A stretch of DNA of 64,000 nt, taken from NCBI GenBank assembly GCA_021018815.1, contig JAITYX010000026.1, positions 4,464,001 through 4,528,000 on the forward strand, in the 5' to 3' direction. Of this stretch, positions 1 to 10,736 are shown piece after piece. Each line of letters begins with the position of its first letter. The first letter of the stretch is position 1. The stretch is from Talinum fruticosum. Its lineage: Eukaryota > Streptophyta > Magnoliopsida > Caryophyllales > Talinaceae. The translations under genes and the position numbers were made by a program. The notes beneath the pieces were generated by a model. It searched no databases. It worked only from the letters and a program-made list of their open reading frames with translations, and had not been told where the DNA came from.

Positions 1-1110
1 TTGAATGTCAAGAGATGAGAGATTGACAAAGAAATTGGCATACACCTGAGGTGCTCTTTCTATCAACTTTGTATCCAACATAGTCAGCATTTGAGTATCA
101 AGTAAGGGTGAGATCCGAGTCTTCGAATACAAGAGACCAAGTGTCTACATCCCCGTAAGATATATAAAAATTCTCTTCACCCTAGTGAAATGTGATTCTT
201 TTGCATTAGCTTGAAATCTCGCACAAAGGCAGAAACTAAATATGATATCTGGCCTACTAGATGGAATATAAATTAGAGATCCAATCACACCTCTGTAGAA
301 TTTATGATCTACGGCTTTACCTACCTCATTTGAGTCTAGTTTAGTACTCCAACTCATGGTATTGCTATATGCTTCACATCTTGTAGCTAGTACTTCTTCA
401 ATAGCTCCTTGGTGTATTTTGATTGATGAACATATATGCCATCCTTTTCTTGCTTGATTTGCAGTCCAAGGAAGAAATTGAGTTCTCCCATCATGCTCAT
501 TTGGAACTCCTGTCTCATCAACTCGAAAAACACTTGGCATAGAGTTTCATTAATAGCTCCTAAGATAATCTCATCAATATAAATTTGAATAATAAGAAAA
601 TCCTTCCCTTTGGTTTTTCTGATCGGAGTTTTGTCAATAAGACCTCTCTTGAAGTCATTTTAAGCTCTGGTAGCTTGTTTAAGACCATATGAACCTTTTT
701 ACAATTTGGAAACATGATTTGAGAATTGAGAGTTTTTAGATCCAGTGGGTTGCTCAACATAAACTTCTTCTTGAATATAACCATTGAGAAATGCACACTT
801 AACATCCATTTGATATAGCTTAATGTTCATGCTTGATGCAAATGGTAAGAGAATTCCGATTGCCTCAATCATAGCCACGAGATGCCACTTGTTTCCCAAC
901 AATCAATTCCCTCTTCTTGGTTATATCCTTGTGTAACTAGTCTAGCTTTGTTTATGACTACCAGCCCTCCCTTATCCTGTTTGTTCTTGAAAACCCATTT
1001 GATTCTTATAACTGGGTGGTCGGAAGGTCGTTTGGTTAGTGTCCGGACTTGGTTTCTTTCAAATTGAGTTAATTCTTCTCGCATGACCTCAACCCGTTTA
1101 AGTTCAAGTA
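1..1110 (-). pseudogene. Reverse transcriptase and RNase H remnant of copia copy A
   Basis: Reading leftward, the reverse transcriptase begins near 1084 with a block containing [19 protein letters not shown], continues through a fragment with [20 protein letters not shown] (699-902), and ends with the palm and thumb region (145-540) containing GSLIYIPSSRPDIIF. Bases 1-145 encode the start of RNase H (a YKVDRKST-like stretch). In an active element this polyprotein segment copies the RNA into cDNA and degrades the RNA strand. The three fragments are in different frames, and the segment around the catalytic YVDD box is disrupted or missing between 540 and 700. Family assignment is secure, but function is lost. 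Confidence 0.85.
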
Positions 1111-1432
1111 AGGCTTCTAGTACATTTTTAGGTTTAATTAATGAGATGAATGTTAAAAATGCACATAAGTTTTACAAATAAGAACGAGTTCTTACCCCAA
1201 TGTATATATTAGAAATGATGTTCTCGGGTGGGAGACTGGATGTATATTTGAAAGCTTTACATGTCCTCTCGATTTACAAGGTTGGTTGGTTGAATGATTT
1301 GATCTTCAGTTTGTTCATCTTGTTGAACTTCTACATTAGCTTGAGCGTCAATAGTCCGAGTTGGTTCTTGAACTATCTCATTCTGAGTTGGCTCGGTTCC
1401 TTTGTCTTTGTTCATTTTGAGCTCGGCTTCCG

Positions 1433-2705
1433 CTATATCATCTTCATCTCTGTTGAGCTTGAGATCCGAGAAAGTGGATTCACTTGTCCTACCATGATCA
1501 ATTTCATCAAAGATAACGTGGATACTTTCTTCCTCTTTGTTAGTCCTCTTGTTAAATATTCTATAAGCTTTACTATGAGATGAGAAACTATGAAAAATAC
1601 CTTCATCTGACCATGCATCAAACTAAGAAAGTAGCTTCTTTCCCTTTTACAACTCATAGGGTGTCTTTTTCATAAAGGGTCGAATAAGGCATCTATTGAG
1701 TTTGCCGCGTTAATTGCCTCAACCCAAAAATAGCAAGGTGGATCATTTTCAATCATTGTCCTTCCTATTTATTCAAGTGTTCTGTTCTTTCTCTCCAGTA
1801 CTCCACTCTATTGAGAAATTCTTGGTGCTGAGAAGTTGTGGGAGATATCATTCTTGTCACAAAAGTCTTCAAATTATGAGTAATCAAACGCTTTTCCATG
1901 GTCGGTTTGAATTCTTCTAATTTGAGTCTCGGACTCCACTTGAATTTTCCTGCAAACCTTAGTGAACTATTTGAAGCTTCATTTTTGTTCTTCGAGAAAA
2001 CACACCGGGTAAATTATGAGTAATCATCAATAATAACTAGCATATATGATTTACCTCCTAAGATTTTCATAGGAATTTCACCACACAAATCCATATGAAT
2101 CAAGTGAAGTACTTTAGATGTAAATACTGTCTTGAGTGGCTTAAAAGATGATTTGACTTGCTTTCCTTTTGTTCATGCCTCAAAGATTTTATCGTTCATA
2201 AATGCACTTGTTAGGTAAACTTGTAACTAATTCCTGATATGCAAGCTTCTTGATGGTATGCATGCTGATATGACCTATTCTACGATGCCATGTCCATGAA
2301 TCATCCCATAAAGATGCTTTTAAACATGATAAATCTTGACTAGAATTAGAATGAGGAATGTTGTACGTGTTACCCGACCTCGGACCTGAAAGTTTTGTAT
2401 CTTTGGTGACTACATTAGAAATGAAGTAGTTGGTCCGAGTGAATCTTACCTCTTGACCTTTGTCACATAACTAAGATATGCTCGGAAGATTGTATTGGAG
2501 CCCTTTGACAAGGTAGATTGCACTCGACTAAATTGACTCCTTGACCAATCCTTCCAATTCCAACTATCTTGCCTTTGTTGTTGTCTCGAAGTGTGAGTTT
2601 TCCTCCTTTCATTTCTTCTAATTCTAAAAAGAGTCAAGAGTCTTGAGTCTCCAAACATATGGCGTGACCATCCACTATCTAAGTACCAATGACCATTTCA
2701 TTTAT
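1433..2705 (-). pseudogene. Protease and integrase remnant of copia copy A
   Basis: On the minus strand, bases near 2650-2700 encode a stretch like WYLDSGWSRHM, which carries the D-S-G triad of the retroviral-type aspartic protease. Below this come the pre-integrase zinc region (about 2200-2330) and the integrase core with its C-terminal part (down to about 1433). These align base by base with 44325-45700 of the complete copy. Protease would cut the polyprotein and integrase would insert the cDNA. Stops and frameshifts interrupt the whole length, so no intact protein can be made. Confidence 0.8.
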
Positions 2706-2789
2706 GAGTAACCTCCAATATAGAAACAAAATAAACCTTCTCACTTCCTCTTACAAACCCAAGTAATAGTTTTTACTATCGTCTTTTTC

Positions 2790-3545
2790 GAGGAAAAGCA
2801 CTTTTGGAACCTAGATTTGAATAATTTTTGGTTTGGTTTTATTTTGAGTCTTCTTTCTTAAGAACTGACTTTGTGTTTCTTTTCCTTTAAAACCTCTGTT
2901 TTTATAAACAGGTTAAGTAGGCTTTTTCACAAAAACTGGTCTAGGCTTAGTCCCTTTTTCTTTGTGAATGAATCGGACCATGTTTAGTCTTCCCGAACTT
3001 AATAGTTCTGGAATCAGTTTTGAAAAGATTGTTATAAGAGTTATCTTTCTCTTCGAGCATTGTTTGCAAGACCTTCTTTTCGAAATAAGACACACCGAGA
3101 GCCAAGTAATAAATCAAGGTTTTTGTGACCTTGAGTTAGTTTTAAACCCGACTCTTGAGACTCATTGAGCTTCGGTTTCGGTTAGTTCTTTGGTTGTGTC
3201 ATATGCAGACACTTTGTTGTATTCTTCTCAATTGATTGTGCACATCGAGTGTTCATGGCCTTAAAGTTCTTCTTATACTTCTCGTTTTCTTCGGTGGTGA
3301 ACTCATACTTCACCTTGGGTACAGAGTTGTGTTCCGTCCATCTTTATGGGAGTGTAGCTGCCATTGTAGATGATGTGACAGACACTGCTCACCCTAGTCG
3401 TGGATAAAGCACTCCATTATCTTCTTCCAATGTACAAAGTTTCAACCCTTGAACTTGGGTGGTTTGGTGAAAGATCTTCCTTCATCGAACTCTCCATAGT
3501 TTAAAGTCGTCTCGATCTTTTAACGTTGGATTTGTTAGATCCATT
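2790..3545 (-). pseudogene. Gag remnant of copia copy A with internal deletion
   Basis: The beginning of gag (3250-3545) and its far C-terminal linker (2790-3180) are joined directly near 3180. In the complete copy the CCHC knuckle sits about 965 bp ahead of the protease triad. Here the protease triad (about 2670) is less than 900 bp from the primer site, so the middle of gag, including the knuckle, has been deleted. Gag would form the virus-like particle and bind genomic RNA. The remaining pieces are also frameshifted. Confidence 0.75.
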
Positions 3546-3555
3546 GAGAAGGTTA

Positions 3556-3567
3556 GGCTCGATACCA
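3556..3567 (-). promoter_or_regulatory. Primer binding site of copia copy A
   Basis: On the minus strand this reads TGGTATCGAGCC. It lies 2 bases past the LTR end and matches the complement of the initiator-Met tRNA 3' end (TGGTATCAGAGCC) except for one missing base. The same variant occurs at the other two visible primer sites. Confidence 0.75.
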
Positions 3568-3569
3568 AT

Positions 3570-4110
3570 TAAAGGTTTGCTCTTGGAGACGTTAAGTCAC
3601 CCTATAGAGGGGAGTGAATAGGGTGATGAAAGATTTTTGCGGATTAAGAAAGTTTTCTTTAAAGTAAAGACCTAGAAAACAATGTCTAGATCGGACTCAC
3701 GAAGATACAAAACACGAAATTACGTGGAAACCCTCCTAGGGCGAGAAAACCACGTACAGTGCTAATCCCAACACTAAGTCAAATCCACTATTTTCAATCC
3801 ACAAAATACAAGGACTGACCCCATAAAGAATTGTTCCCTTAAACAATTCAATTAAAAGTATTTCCTAGACTCGAAATTCCCTAATCTGATCTAGTACTTC
3901 CTAACTCGAGATAACCTTTACAATTAGGGACAACTATGTTGAGTTAACCCTTACAACTCACTCAAGGGACTTTACAGAGAATTGAAAAATATAAGAGTGA
4001 TTAAAAGACAGTTCTCTTTACAACTCGGAAAGAAAGAACTTAAGAATAGAGTTGTAACATCTAGAAGATTGTGTGAGAGTAGATTTCTTTCGGTTCTAAC
4101 AATATTCATG
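3570..4110 (-). mobile_element. 5' LTR of copia copy A, 3'-terminal part
   Basis: This minus-strand LTR segment starts next to the primer site (reverse complement ends in CAAGAGCAAACC) and holds the family's hallmarks: the CACCCTATTCA-type end box, the box around the first splice-like GGGTTTCCACGTA, and the CCCTTGA-GTTGTAAGGGTTAA block. It is broken at 4110 by a gypsy solo LTR and resumes at 7045 after the duplicated target TCATG. Confidence 0.85.
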
Positions 4111-7039
4111 TGTGAGACCCCGAAATTTCAGGTGCTTGCCTGGTAATGAATTAAGCTACTAAAAGTTAAGTGAAAGATTCAAAATTATTAAATTAACTGA
4201 ATTAGAATTTTTCCGAGTCGAAATTAAAACCCGAGAATCGTAACCGAGCATGGGTTAGCTTATTGGGCTTATTGAGAGTAAAGTTGGGCCCAAATTGTCA
4301 AGGTCCAAAGCAGAAAATCAAACGAAAAATAAAGGAAAATGAGAAATGAAGAAGGATGGCTGGCATTTGAGGAGGAAGGCGCCAAGGAATTAAGTAAAGG
4401 GAGTATGGGGTCCAATTGGAATTAGGCGAGCAAAGCCATTATGTGTAATTAGGAGAAGAAGAGAGAGAGTGGCATTGAGACATAGAAGGAAAGAAGCGAG
4501 AAGAAGAGAACGGGAAAAAATTAGAAGCAGAGCAAAACGAAAAGAAGCAGAGGCGGAGCGAGAGAGGAAGGCGAGAGCTAAGAGGCCCGGGGCCGGGGCC
4601 GCCTGAGCGGCGAGGACGCCACCACCGGTGGGCAAAGGGAGAGTGAGGGCTCGGGAGGCCGAGCAGAGCAAAAGAAGAAAGGGGAATGAAAGAACACAAA
4701 AGCAGAGGAAAGCGAGAGGAGGACGAGAGCCGGCGCAGGGACGAGAGAGGAAGAGGAGCATGGTGTGCTCCGCACGGCCGACGAGCGCGAAGAGGGAGCC
4801 GGCGAGACCAAACAAAACCGAGGCCGGGGTTTGAGAACCCGAAAACAACAGAGCAGAGGGAGACAATGAGAGTTTGAGCAAAGGTAGAAGAAGTGGGTGC
4901 CGGGAAGAAGAAGGAAGGGGGAACCGAGAGGAAGAAAGGGAAAGAGGAAATAGAAATTGAAACCCAATTTGAACCTTCCAAAACTGAAATTCTTAGAACC
5001 TCTAAGAATCTAAGGTGAGTAATCTAAATTCATCCTCCAAAATAAAATGAATTAGGTAGATTGAACATGAATTCGAAGCATGAAATTGGAAACCCTAAGC
5101 TAATTGAAGAAGTTAGAGGCCTAAATTCACTAAATTAGCAACTCACGAATCAAAGAGCATGTTGTGATTATGTGATATTTAGTTCTATATTTGTGATGTT
5201 TAAGTATTATTGAGCATGATTGCTGAGAATTAGATGAGATTAGCTTGAGCAGAATTAGGTGGAAAAATTAAAAAGTTAATTTCATGATTCATGTGCAGAT
5301 TTCTATGAATTAAGCATGCTTTCCGAATTTCTGTGAATTCGTGTGTAGCCCAAATTTCTTGAAAATTTTACTGCAGCTTCGTGGCAATTTATGGAAATTT
5401 CTTGTAAAATTTGGTATGCATTGGATGAGTAGATTGGGAGATATGCAATTTTAAGTGAAAATGTCATGTTTTGAGAAAAATCGGAACTAAGTGAGTAACT
5501 GAATTAAGAATTGAGATTTAAGAAGTTATATGGCTAGATTAAAAGATATATATCGATTAAGGAAAGTTATAGAACCATTAACCACCTATACGCGATGTTA
5601 CGGAGTACGAAAGCGATGAGTTCATTGATTAGGAATCCTATTTGAAATGTTTATGTGACTATGTGTTTATCCTGAATTACATCGATTATAAATGACATAA
5701 GCATGCATATGTGAAATGAATTGATTATACTTGAGTTGGAACTTGCTTATGTGAATTGCTTGTTTTGAAAAAGTTACGCATGAACGTGTTGAGCATGAAT
5801 TATATGAATTAAGTATATCTTATGTATAAGTAATAAGAAGATAAGGAACATAAAGAACTAAAGAAGGGAGAAAGGATTGTGTTATTGATCTAAGACCCTA
5901 CGAATTAAAGAACCCTCTCGAAGCTATCCATAGAAGTGTCTCGTCAACCCGAAGCCACGAATTGAATTGCTTCCAAGAATTATTGACGGTATGCGTCCTT
6001 CAGGGAAGGGAGGCTGCCTCGAGGCCACGAATTATTTTGCCTTGAGGCCACGAATTGTATGCCTCCGTGAACCGAGCCCATGAATTGTTTTGGCTCCAAG
6101 AACTGGGTCTTTAGAGCAGAACATAAATCTTCTTTCCATTCGAAACAAGAAGACTTAAAGAATTATGATATGAAGAAACGAATGATCATGCATGACGAAC
6201 AAGAAAGAACCAATGATTTATGAAATGCACGATTGAACTCAAGAAGAAGAATAAGAACAAGAACGAATCCCGATTTCATAAGAAACGAATACGATAAGAA
6301 GCAAGATATGATTTACATGATAAATGATTTTATGACTTACTTACGTAGAAAGACAAATGAAGCATGTTTGATTGAATTCATGAGCAAATGATATCATTAT
6401 GTCTCTCGGCAACTTGGTAAGTTTAGAATCTCGCATGTCTTAAGCATGTATGATTTGAATCGCATGTTATGAATGAATTGTGAACTTACGTGTATTTGTT
6501 AATGAATTAATGTGCAAAGTAAACCCGGGGTTGGGTTTGGATTATTCACTGGGCTCGTGGAGCTCATGACCTCACCAACATTTCAGGTACGAAGTTAAGA
6601 CTCCCGGAGTTGCTTTTGGCTTTTAGAAGAAGCGAACCATCGGATAGGACTTCTCCGGACTTATTTTGTACTTTATGTTTTTCATGCTTGTAAAGATCGG
6701 TGTATGTGAACTTAAGTTTTGATTATGAATGTAAAATCCCTATGTGAATACTCCAAGCGTGTGGCTCATTGAGTCCGTGTTGTGTTACTCGGAGCGTGTG
6801 GCTCGTTGAGTTTAAGATTACGAATCGTGCGGGGTTAAGGCTTTAAGCCTATGGGATTAGCCATATTACGGAGGAAACTCTGCCAAAATTTCCGAAAAAC
6901 CTTCGAAAACTTAGAACCGCGCTTTCGCCAATCCAAGAAAGGGTTATTAACCCCAAGTTGAGATCTTAAGCGACCTTAGGGGTTCCTCCCGAGGAACCCC
7001 GGCATGTAATACTCCTAGGGTGGGTCTAGGGGTGTTACA
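4111..7039 (+). mobile_element. Ty3/gypsy Tekay-like solo LTR 1
   Basis: A 2929-bp LTR begins TGTGAGACCC, ends GGTGTTACA and is flanked on both sides by the 5-bp target duplication TCATG (4106-4110 and 7040-7044). No internal region is present, so this is a solo LTR, presumably left by recombination between two LTRs. The ends and length fit the Tekay/Del chromovirus branch of Ty3/gypsy. A strongly purine-rich, GC-rich tract spans about 4320-4960, and short repeats of a GCCACGAATT motif lie at 5950-6080. The long minus-strand open frames in the purine tract (for example 4390-4881) are composition artefacts. Orientation is inferred from the LTR terminal words. Confidence 0.9.
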
Positions 7040-7044
7040 TCATG

Positions 7045-7245
7045 ACCTGTATGAAGGCTTCTATTTATGCTTAATAGAGTAGAGTAGCCATTGAGACCGA
7101 TTCTGGACTTGAGAGCTTCACTAGCCATTGTAACGGATAGTCCGAGCCACTCAAAAAAAGGACTCATTGCAATGTGAATGTTGTCCTTAGCTCCTTGGCT
7201 CAAAAAGTAGTGCATTCCACTGGCTGTGACTGAAAGCTAGGGTGG
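7045..7245 (-). mobile_element. 5' LTR of copia copy A, continuation
   Basis: This continues the minus-strand LTR of copy A after the gypsy solo LTR. It aligns with the variant LTR at 35440-35660 on the opposite strand (shared GAGCCAAGGA and TTTCAGTCACA words). It is cut at 7246 by the end of a second minus-strand copia LTR. Confidence 0.8.
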
Positions 7246-7902
7246 TGAAGGTTTGCTCTTGGAGAGACCAAGTCACCCTAGAGGGGGTGAATAGGGTGAT
7301 GGAAGATTTTTCAAAAATCAAACACTTTTGAGCGAGAATAGAGATAGAAACAGATTCCGAGTCTAGATTGGACTCGGAAAAGTGTTAACTTCGAAGTACG
7401 TGGAAACCCGCCTGGGGTAGAAAACCACGGTCAGTGCTAATCCAAGCACCAAGAGCATCCTCAACAGGTCGTACTTCGAAGATATTGGCTTATCTTTGCT
7501 TGTCCGACTTGGCTCGTGCCTTCATAAGTGTTAACAAGCGTATCTCACACTTCTTTGGGCTGTGTCACCGGCTATACTCGGTTGTATTCTTCCGAGCTGA
7601 TAGCGCACATTAAGATGTTCATCGCCTCAAAGTTTATTCTGAACTTTTCGCTTCTTCAGTGGTGTCCTCAACCTTTGCTTTCGGTACGAGTCTTGTTTCT
7701 TCTATCTTCATTGGAATGTAATAGAAAAACTCAACCAGAATTGCTCCCTTAGATAATTCCTTACAAGATTTTCCTAGACTCGAAGTTTCCTTATCCGATC
7801 TAGTACTTCCTAACCGAGTAACCTTTACGAGTTAGGGACAAGCGAGGTGAGTTAACCTTTACAGCTCAATCAAGGGACCTTACTCGTAAAGTAAAAATAA
7901 GT
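7246..7902 (-). mobile_element. Second minus-strand copia LTR fragment
   Basis: It starts TGAAGGTTTGCTC (the complement of an LTR 3' end) and carries the usual LTR blocks up to a CCCTTGA-type box near 7870. It is interrupted at 7454-7724 by gag sequence that replaces roughly 40 bp of LTR. At 7903 it gives way to a plus-strand LTR of the same family. Confidence 0.8.
7454..7724 (-). pseudogene. Gag fragment embedded in an LTR
   Basis: This 271-bp piece is antisense gag. Its reverse complement matches the plus-strand gag around 42600-42870 (words such as GTGATACAGCCCAAAG and AACACTTATGAAGG). It sits between two parts of the same LTR and is not followed by a primer site or an LTR boundary. No target duplication is visible. 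It is most simply explained by template switching or filler DNA. Confidence 0.7.
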
Positions 7903-10677
7903 TGAAGACTTAGATTTTACACCTCACTTTTATGAGTTCCATCAAGGGAATCGGGTATAAAATTTTCTCACTTATAAAGTTTTGATTCCACATCATTCCC
8001 TGTGCCTTAGAAACTTTTCTAAGTGATATAATATTTTCCCGAAGTGTTATAGAAATTATTTCTTGTATGTATGCATAACTCTGTGTGACTCGTAAAGGAT
8101 ATCTCGCAATCACTATGTTACACTCGGTTCCGAGTCACTCATCACTTAGAATTATCACATGTTCAAACGCCGGTATTCGTATAACCGTACTCGGAGTCGA
8201 CTTCATATTACAGGTGTTATTTTGTAAGAGGCAGCGCTTTTAGTTTGAATCATGCTCAATCTAGATCAAGTTTATTTCCTCTGATATTCTTTAGTTAACT
8301 TGATTCTCTTTTAGACTGACTTAGATGGAATTTTGAGTATCATGAATATTAGAATCGAAAATTCCATTCCTTTTCCGACCCAGATAATTAGTCACTTAAT
8401 TATCTTAATTATATCATTTTCTGTGTTTAATCTTGGACCAAAGTATTTTATACTTTGATGATGGATATTGGCCAAGGGCTACAACATACTTGTTCATGAT
8501 CTCCTTACATGCCTAAAGCCAAGAGCTAGGAGTTAATATCAAAGCTACAAAAGAAGCTCAAAACCGAGTGGAGATAAATTTTTGGCGCCTAAAGATGATT
8601 ATTCTAGTGTGACTTTTAAAAGTTAAGCTAGAGCTTGGTCATCATCTTTTATGTCTTATGTTATGCAAATAATTTTTGCCTCAAGAGTGGAAGTGAAATG
8701 AAGCACAAAGGTCGGTCCAAAATACCCAAAACACCTAACTGGGTATTTTCTTCACAAGCTGTCCGGATAATTTCAAGGACCATCAAGACCATGTTTTATG
8801 TCCTAGCCGAATGGGTAATGCATGGCCAGCATAAGGAGGATTCTAGAAGCATTTCCAAGCATCATCTCTAGTGGAAGAATCCATGTGTTGGACCTATGAC
8901 AAGCTTTCTTGCATAAGGGGAAGAGAATACTTGGCTAGAAATGATTTATCATTTTAACCACATGTTCCCAAATTGGCTTGGGCTTAGGCCATTGATCTTG
9001 TAATCTTTGTTTTAGGCCTTAGATTATTATTTTGATTTAAGCTTTATGCTATTTTCTGCTTGCCTTTTATTTCCTTATAAATAGTCTAGCATTCGACCAT
9101 GTAAAAATCACACTTGATGAATATATGAATTTGAGCTTTGCTCTTTCGAGATGGATTTCTCGGCCCCCTTGAATTCTCATTGCTGTATCCTAGATTGGCA
9201 TCTAGGTGGTGTTCTTTGAGTCTTTCAATCCCCGGTGGTGTTTCCGTATCCGGACCGATTGAAGGTGCCCCTTGGTTCACTCGGTGGTGTTTACGTATCC
9301 GAGCGGAACCTCGGTTCTATCCAGCGACTTTCCATCCTAATATCTCCCAATCCACAAATCACCTCCTCCCCAAATTTCACCCACATCATTATAAATGAGT
9401 TGAATTCATTTCCTCCAAATCTCAGATCAATCCAAGAAGTATTCCATCCCCAACACCAAAAACAAACAAAGAACCTCATTCTGGACAGACAGCCCGAGCG
9501 TGACTTTCTGTTTGCCTTTGGTTCAAGGTGATCCCGACCTTGGATGCTTCCTATACTTTTACCAGCCCTTCCTAACATCCCCAATAACCATCCTGTCAAA
9601 TTTCAGCTTCAAATTCATCCATTTACCCCTCCTTTCACCTTTTTCCCCGGAACCGCACTCTGCAGTCCTAATCCGCTCGGTTGCCTTATTTTGGTTTTTC
9701 CTTCTTCTTTTCCTTCCGCTCCCACTATACATCATTTGAGAACCAAAATTGTTTTACTTTTGTAGGTGATTCAAACGAGGCTATCCTAAATTTGAATTAC
9801 AAAAGTAACCGACTTCAAAATGTCAAATCACCAGCAGACAAGGCTTTTCCACCTCTAACCTAGCCCCGAACACTCGTGTCGGGGTTGTCTGCTTTTAGGT
9901 ACTTCCAAGGGAGTGAAGAGCCGTTGTCTAACGTTCTTATTTCAACGGATATTTTCTGAGTGACTCGGAAAATCCTACACAACGGCCATAAAGGAACTTC
10001 CAGTCGAAGTTGGACACAACGGCTAAGTCGCTTCGTCATCTATAAATATAAGTCAAATCTCAAGACTTGAAGATTGCTTGAACCAATTGTAAAAATACAT
10101 ACTTGATCAAAAGTCATTGTATTTATTCTCACTCTTCTTCTTATAAGTCCAATTTTGTATTTTTTATATTCTAAGTTGTAAGGTCTTGTACTCGATTACA
10201 AACTCTCTTTTTACTCTCTAAGTAAGGTCCCTTGACTTAGTTGTCCCTAGCTGTAAGGGTTATCTCAGCTAGGAAGTACTACATCGAGATAAGGGAATTT
10301 CGAGTCTAGGAAAAACTTGTAAGGAGTTGTCTTAAGGGAGCAACTCGGGTTGAGTCGGTCTACTGTATTTTGTGGACTCAAAATAGTGGATTTGACTTCG
10401 TGCTTGGATTAGCACGGTCCGTGGTTTTCTGCCCCGGGAGGGTTTCCACGTACTTTCGTGTTACCAGTTTTCGAGTATATTCTAGACTTAGATTGTTTAC
10501 TTGTTCGGTCTATTCTCGCTTGTATATTCTTTATTGATTTCGAGTCGGGTCTTTTCCGAGTTCATCCTTGACTTCAACTCTACTCACACAAATTCATTCC
10601 TTAATCGAAGCAAATTTCATCATCACCCTATTCATCCCCCTCTAGGGTGACTTAGCCTCTCCAAGAGCTAACTTGCA
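7903..10677 (+). mobile_element. 5' LTR of copia copy 1, split by a solo LTR
   Basis: The LTR starts TGAAGACTTAG at 7903 and ends ACTTGCA at 10677, directly before a primer binding site. It is interrupted by an unrelated solo LTR (8459-9734, target duplication TTTGA). Without the insert and one target copy the LTR is about 1494 bp, close to the 1598 bp of the complete copy. A TATA-like CTATAAATATA lies near 10040, and the polypurine-to-LTR layout matches its relatives. Small indels abound compared with 40811-42408. Confidence 0.88.
8459..9734 (+). mobile_element. Solo LTR of an unplaced family (TGATG...CATCA)
   Basis: A 1276-bp segment starts TGATGGATATTGG and ends TATACATCA, giving TGATG/CATCA terminal inverted repeats. 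It is bounded by the 5-bp duplication TTTGA (8454-8458 and 9735-9739), and it exactly interrupts the copia LTR word ACTTTGAGAACC. A TATA box candidate, CTTATAAATAG, lies near 9074 and supports the plus orientation. No internal region is seen, so it is a solo LTR. The superfamily cannot be told from the sequence alone. Confidence 0.88.
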
Positions 10678-10679
10678 AT

Positions 10680-10691
10680 TGGTATCGAGCC
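10680..10691 (+). promoter_or_regulatory. Primer binding site of copia copy 1
   Basis: TGGTATCGAGCC follows the LTR end after a 2-base spacer. It resembles the initiator-Met tRNA complement with one base missing, as in the sister copies. Confidence 0.75.
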
Positions 10692-10736
10692 TAGCCTTTC
10701 GGAAAGGATCTAACCATCCAAAGGTTTAAAGATCAA

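Larger units (their letters stand above)
1..3567 (-). mobile_element. Copia copy A: Sirevirus-like internal region, partial
   Basis: This is the internal region of a Ty1/copia retrotransposon read on the minus strand. From high to low coordinate it holds a primer binding site, gag, protease, integrase, reverse transcriptase and the start of RNase H, and it then runs off the left edge of the window. The order PR-INT-RT-RH is diagnostic of copia rather than gypsy. Every domain is recognisable by alignment to the complete copy at 40811-51736. The frames are broken by many small indels and stops, so this is a dead copy. Its 3' LTR is not in the window; its 5' LTR lies to the right, split at 3570-4110 and 7045-7245. 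Confidence 0.9.

Noticed and set aside
4390..4981. 163- and 180-codon minus-strand open frames
   Set aside because: Same purine tract in the first gypsy LTR; artefact of strand skew.
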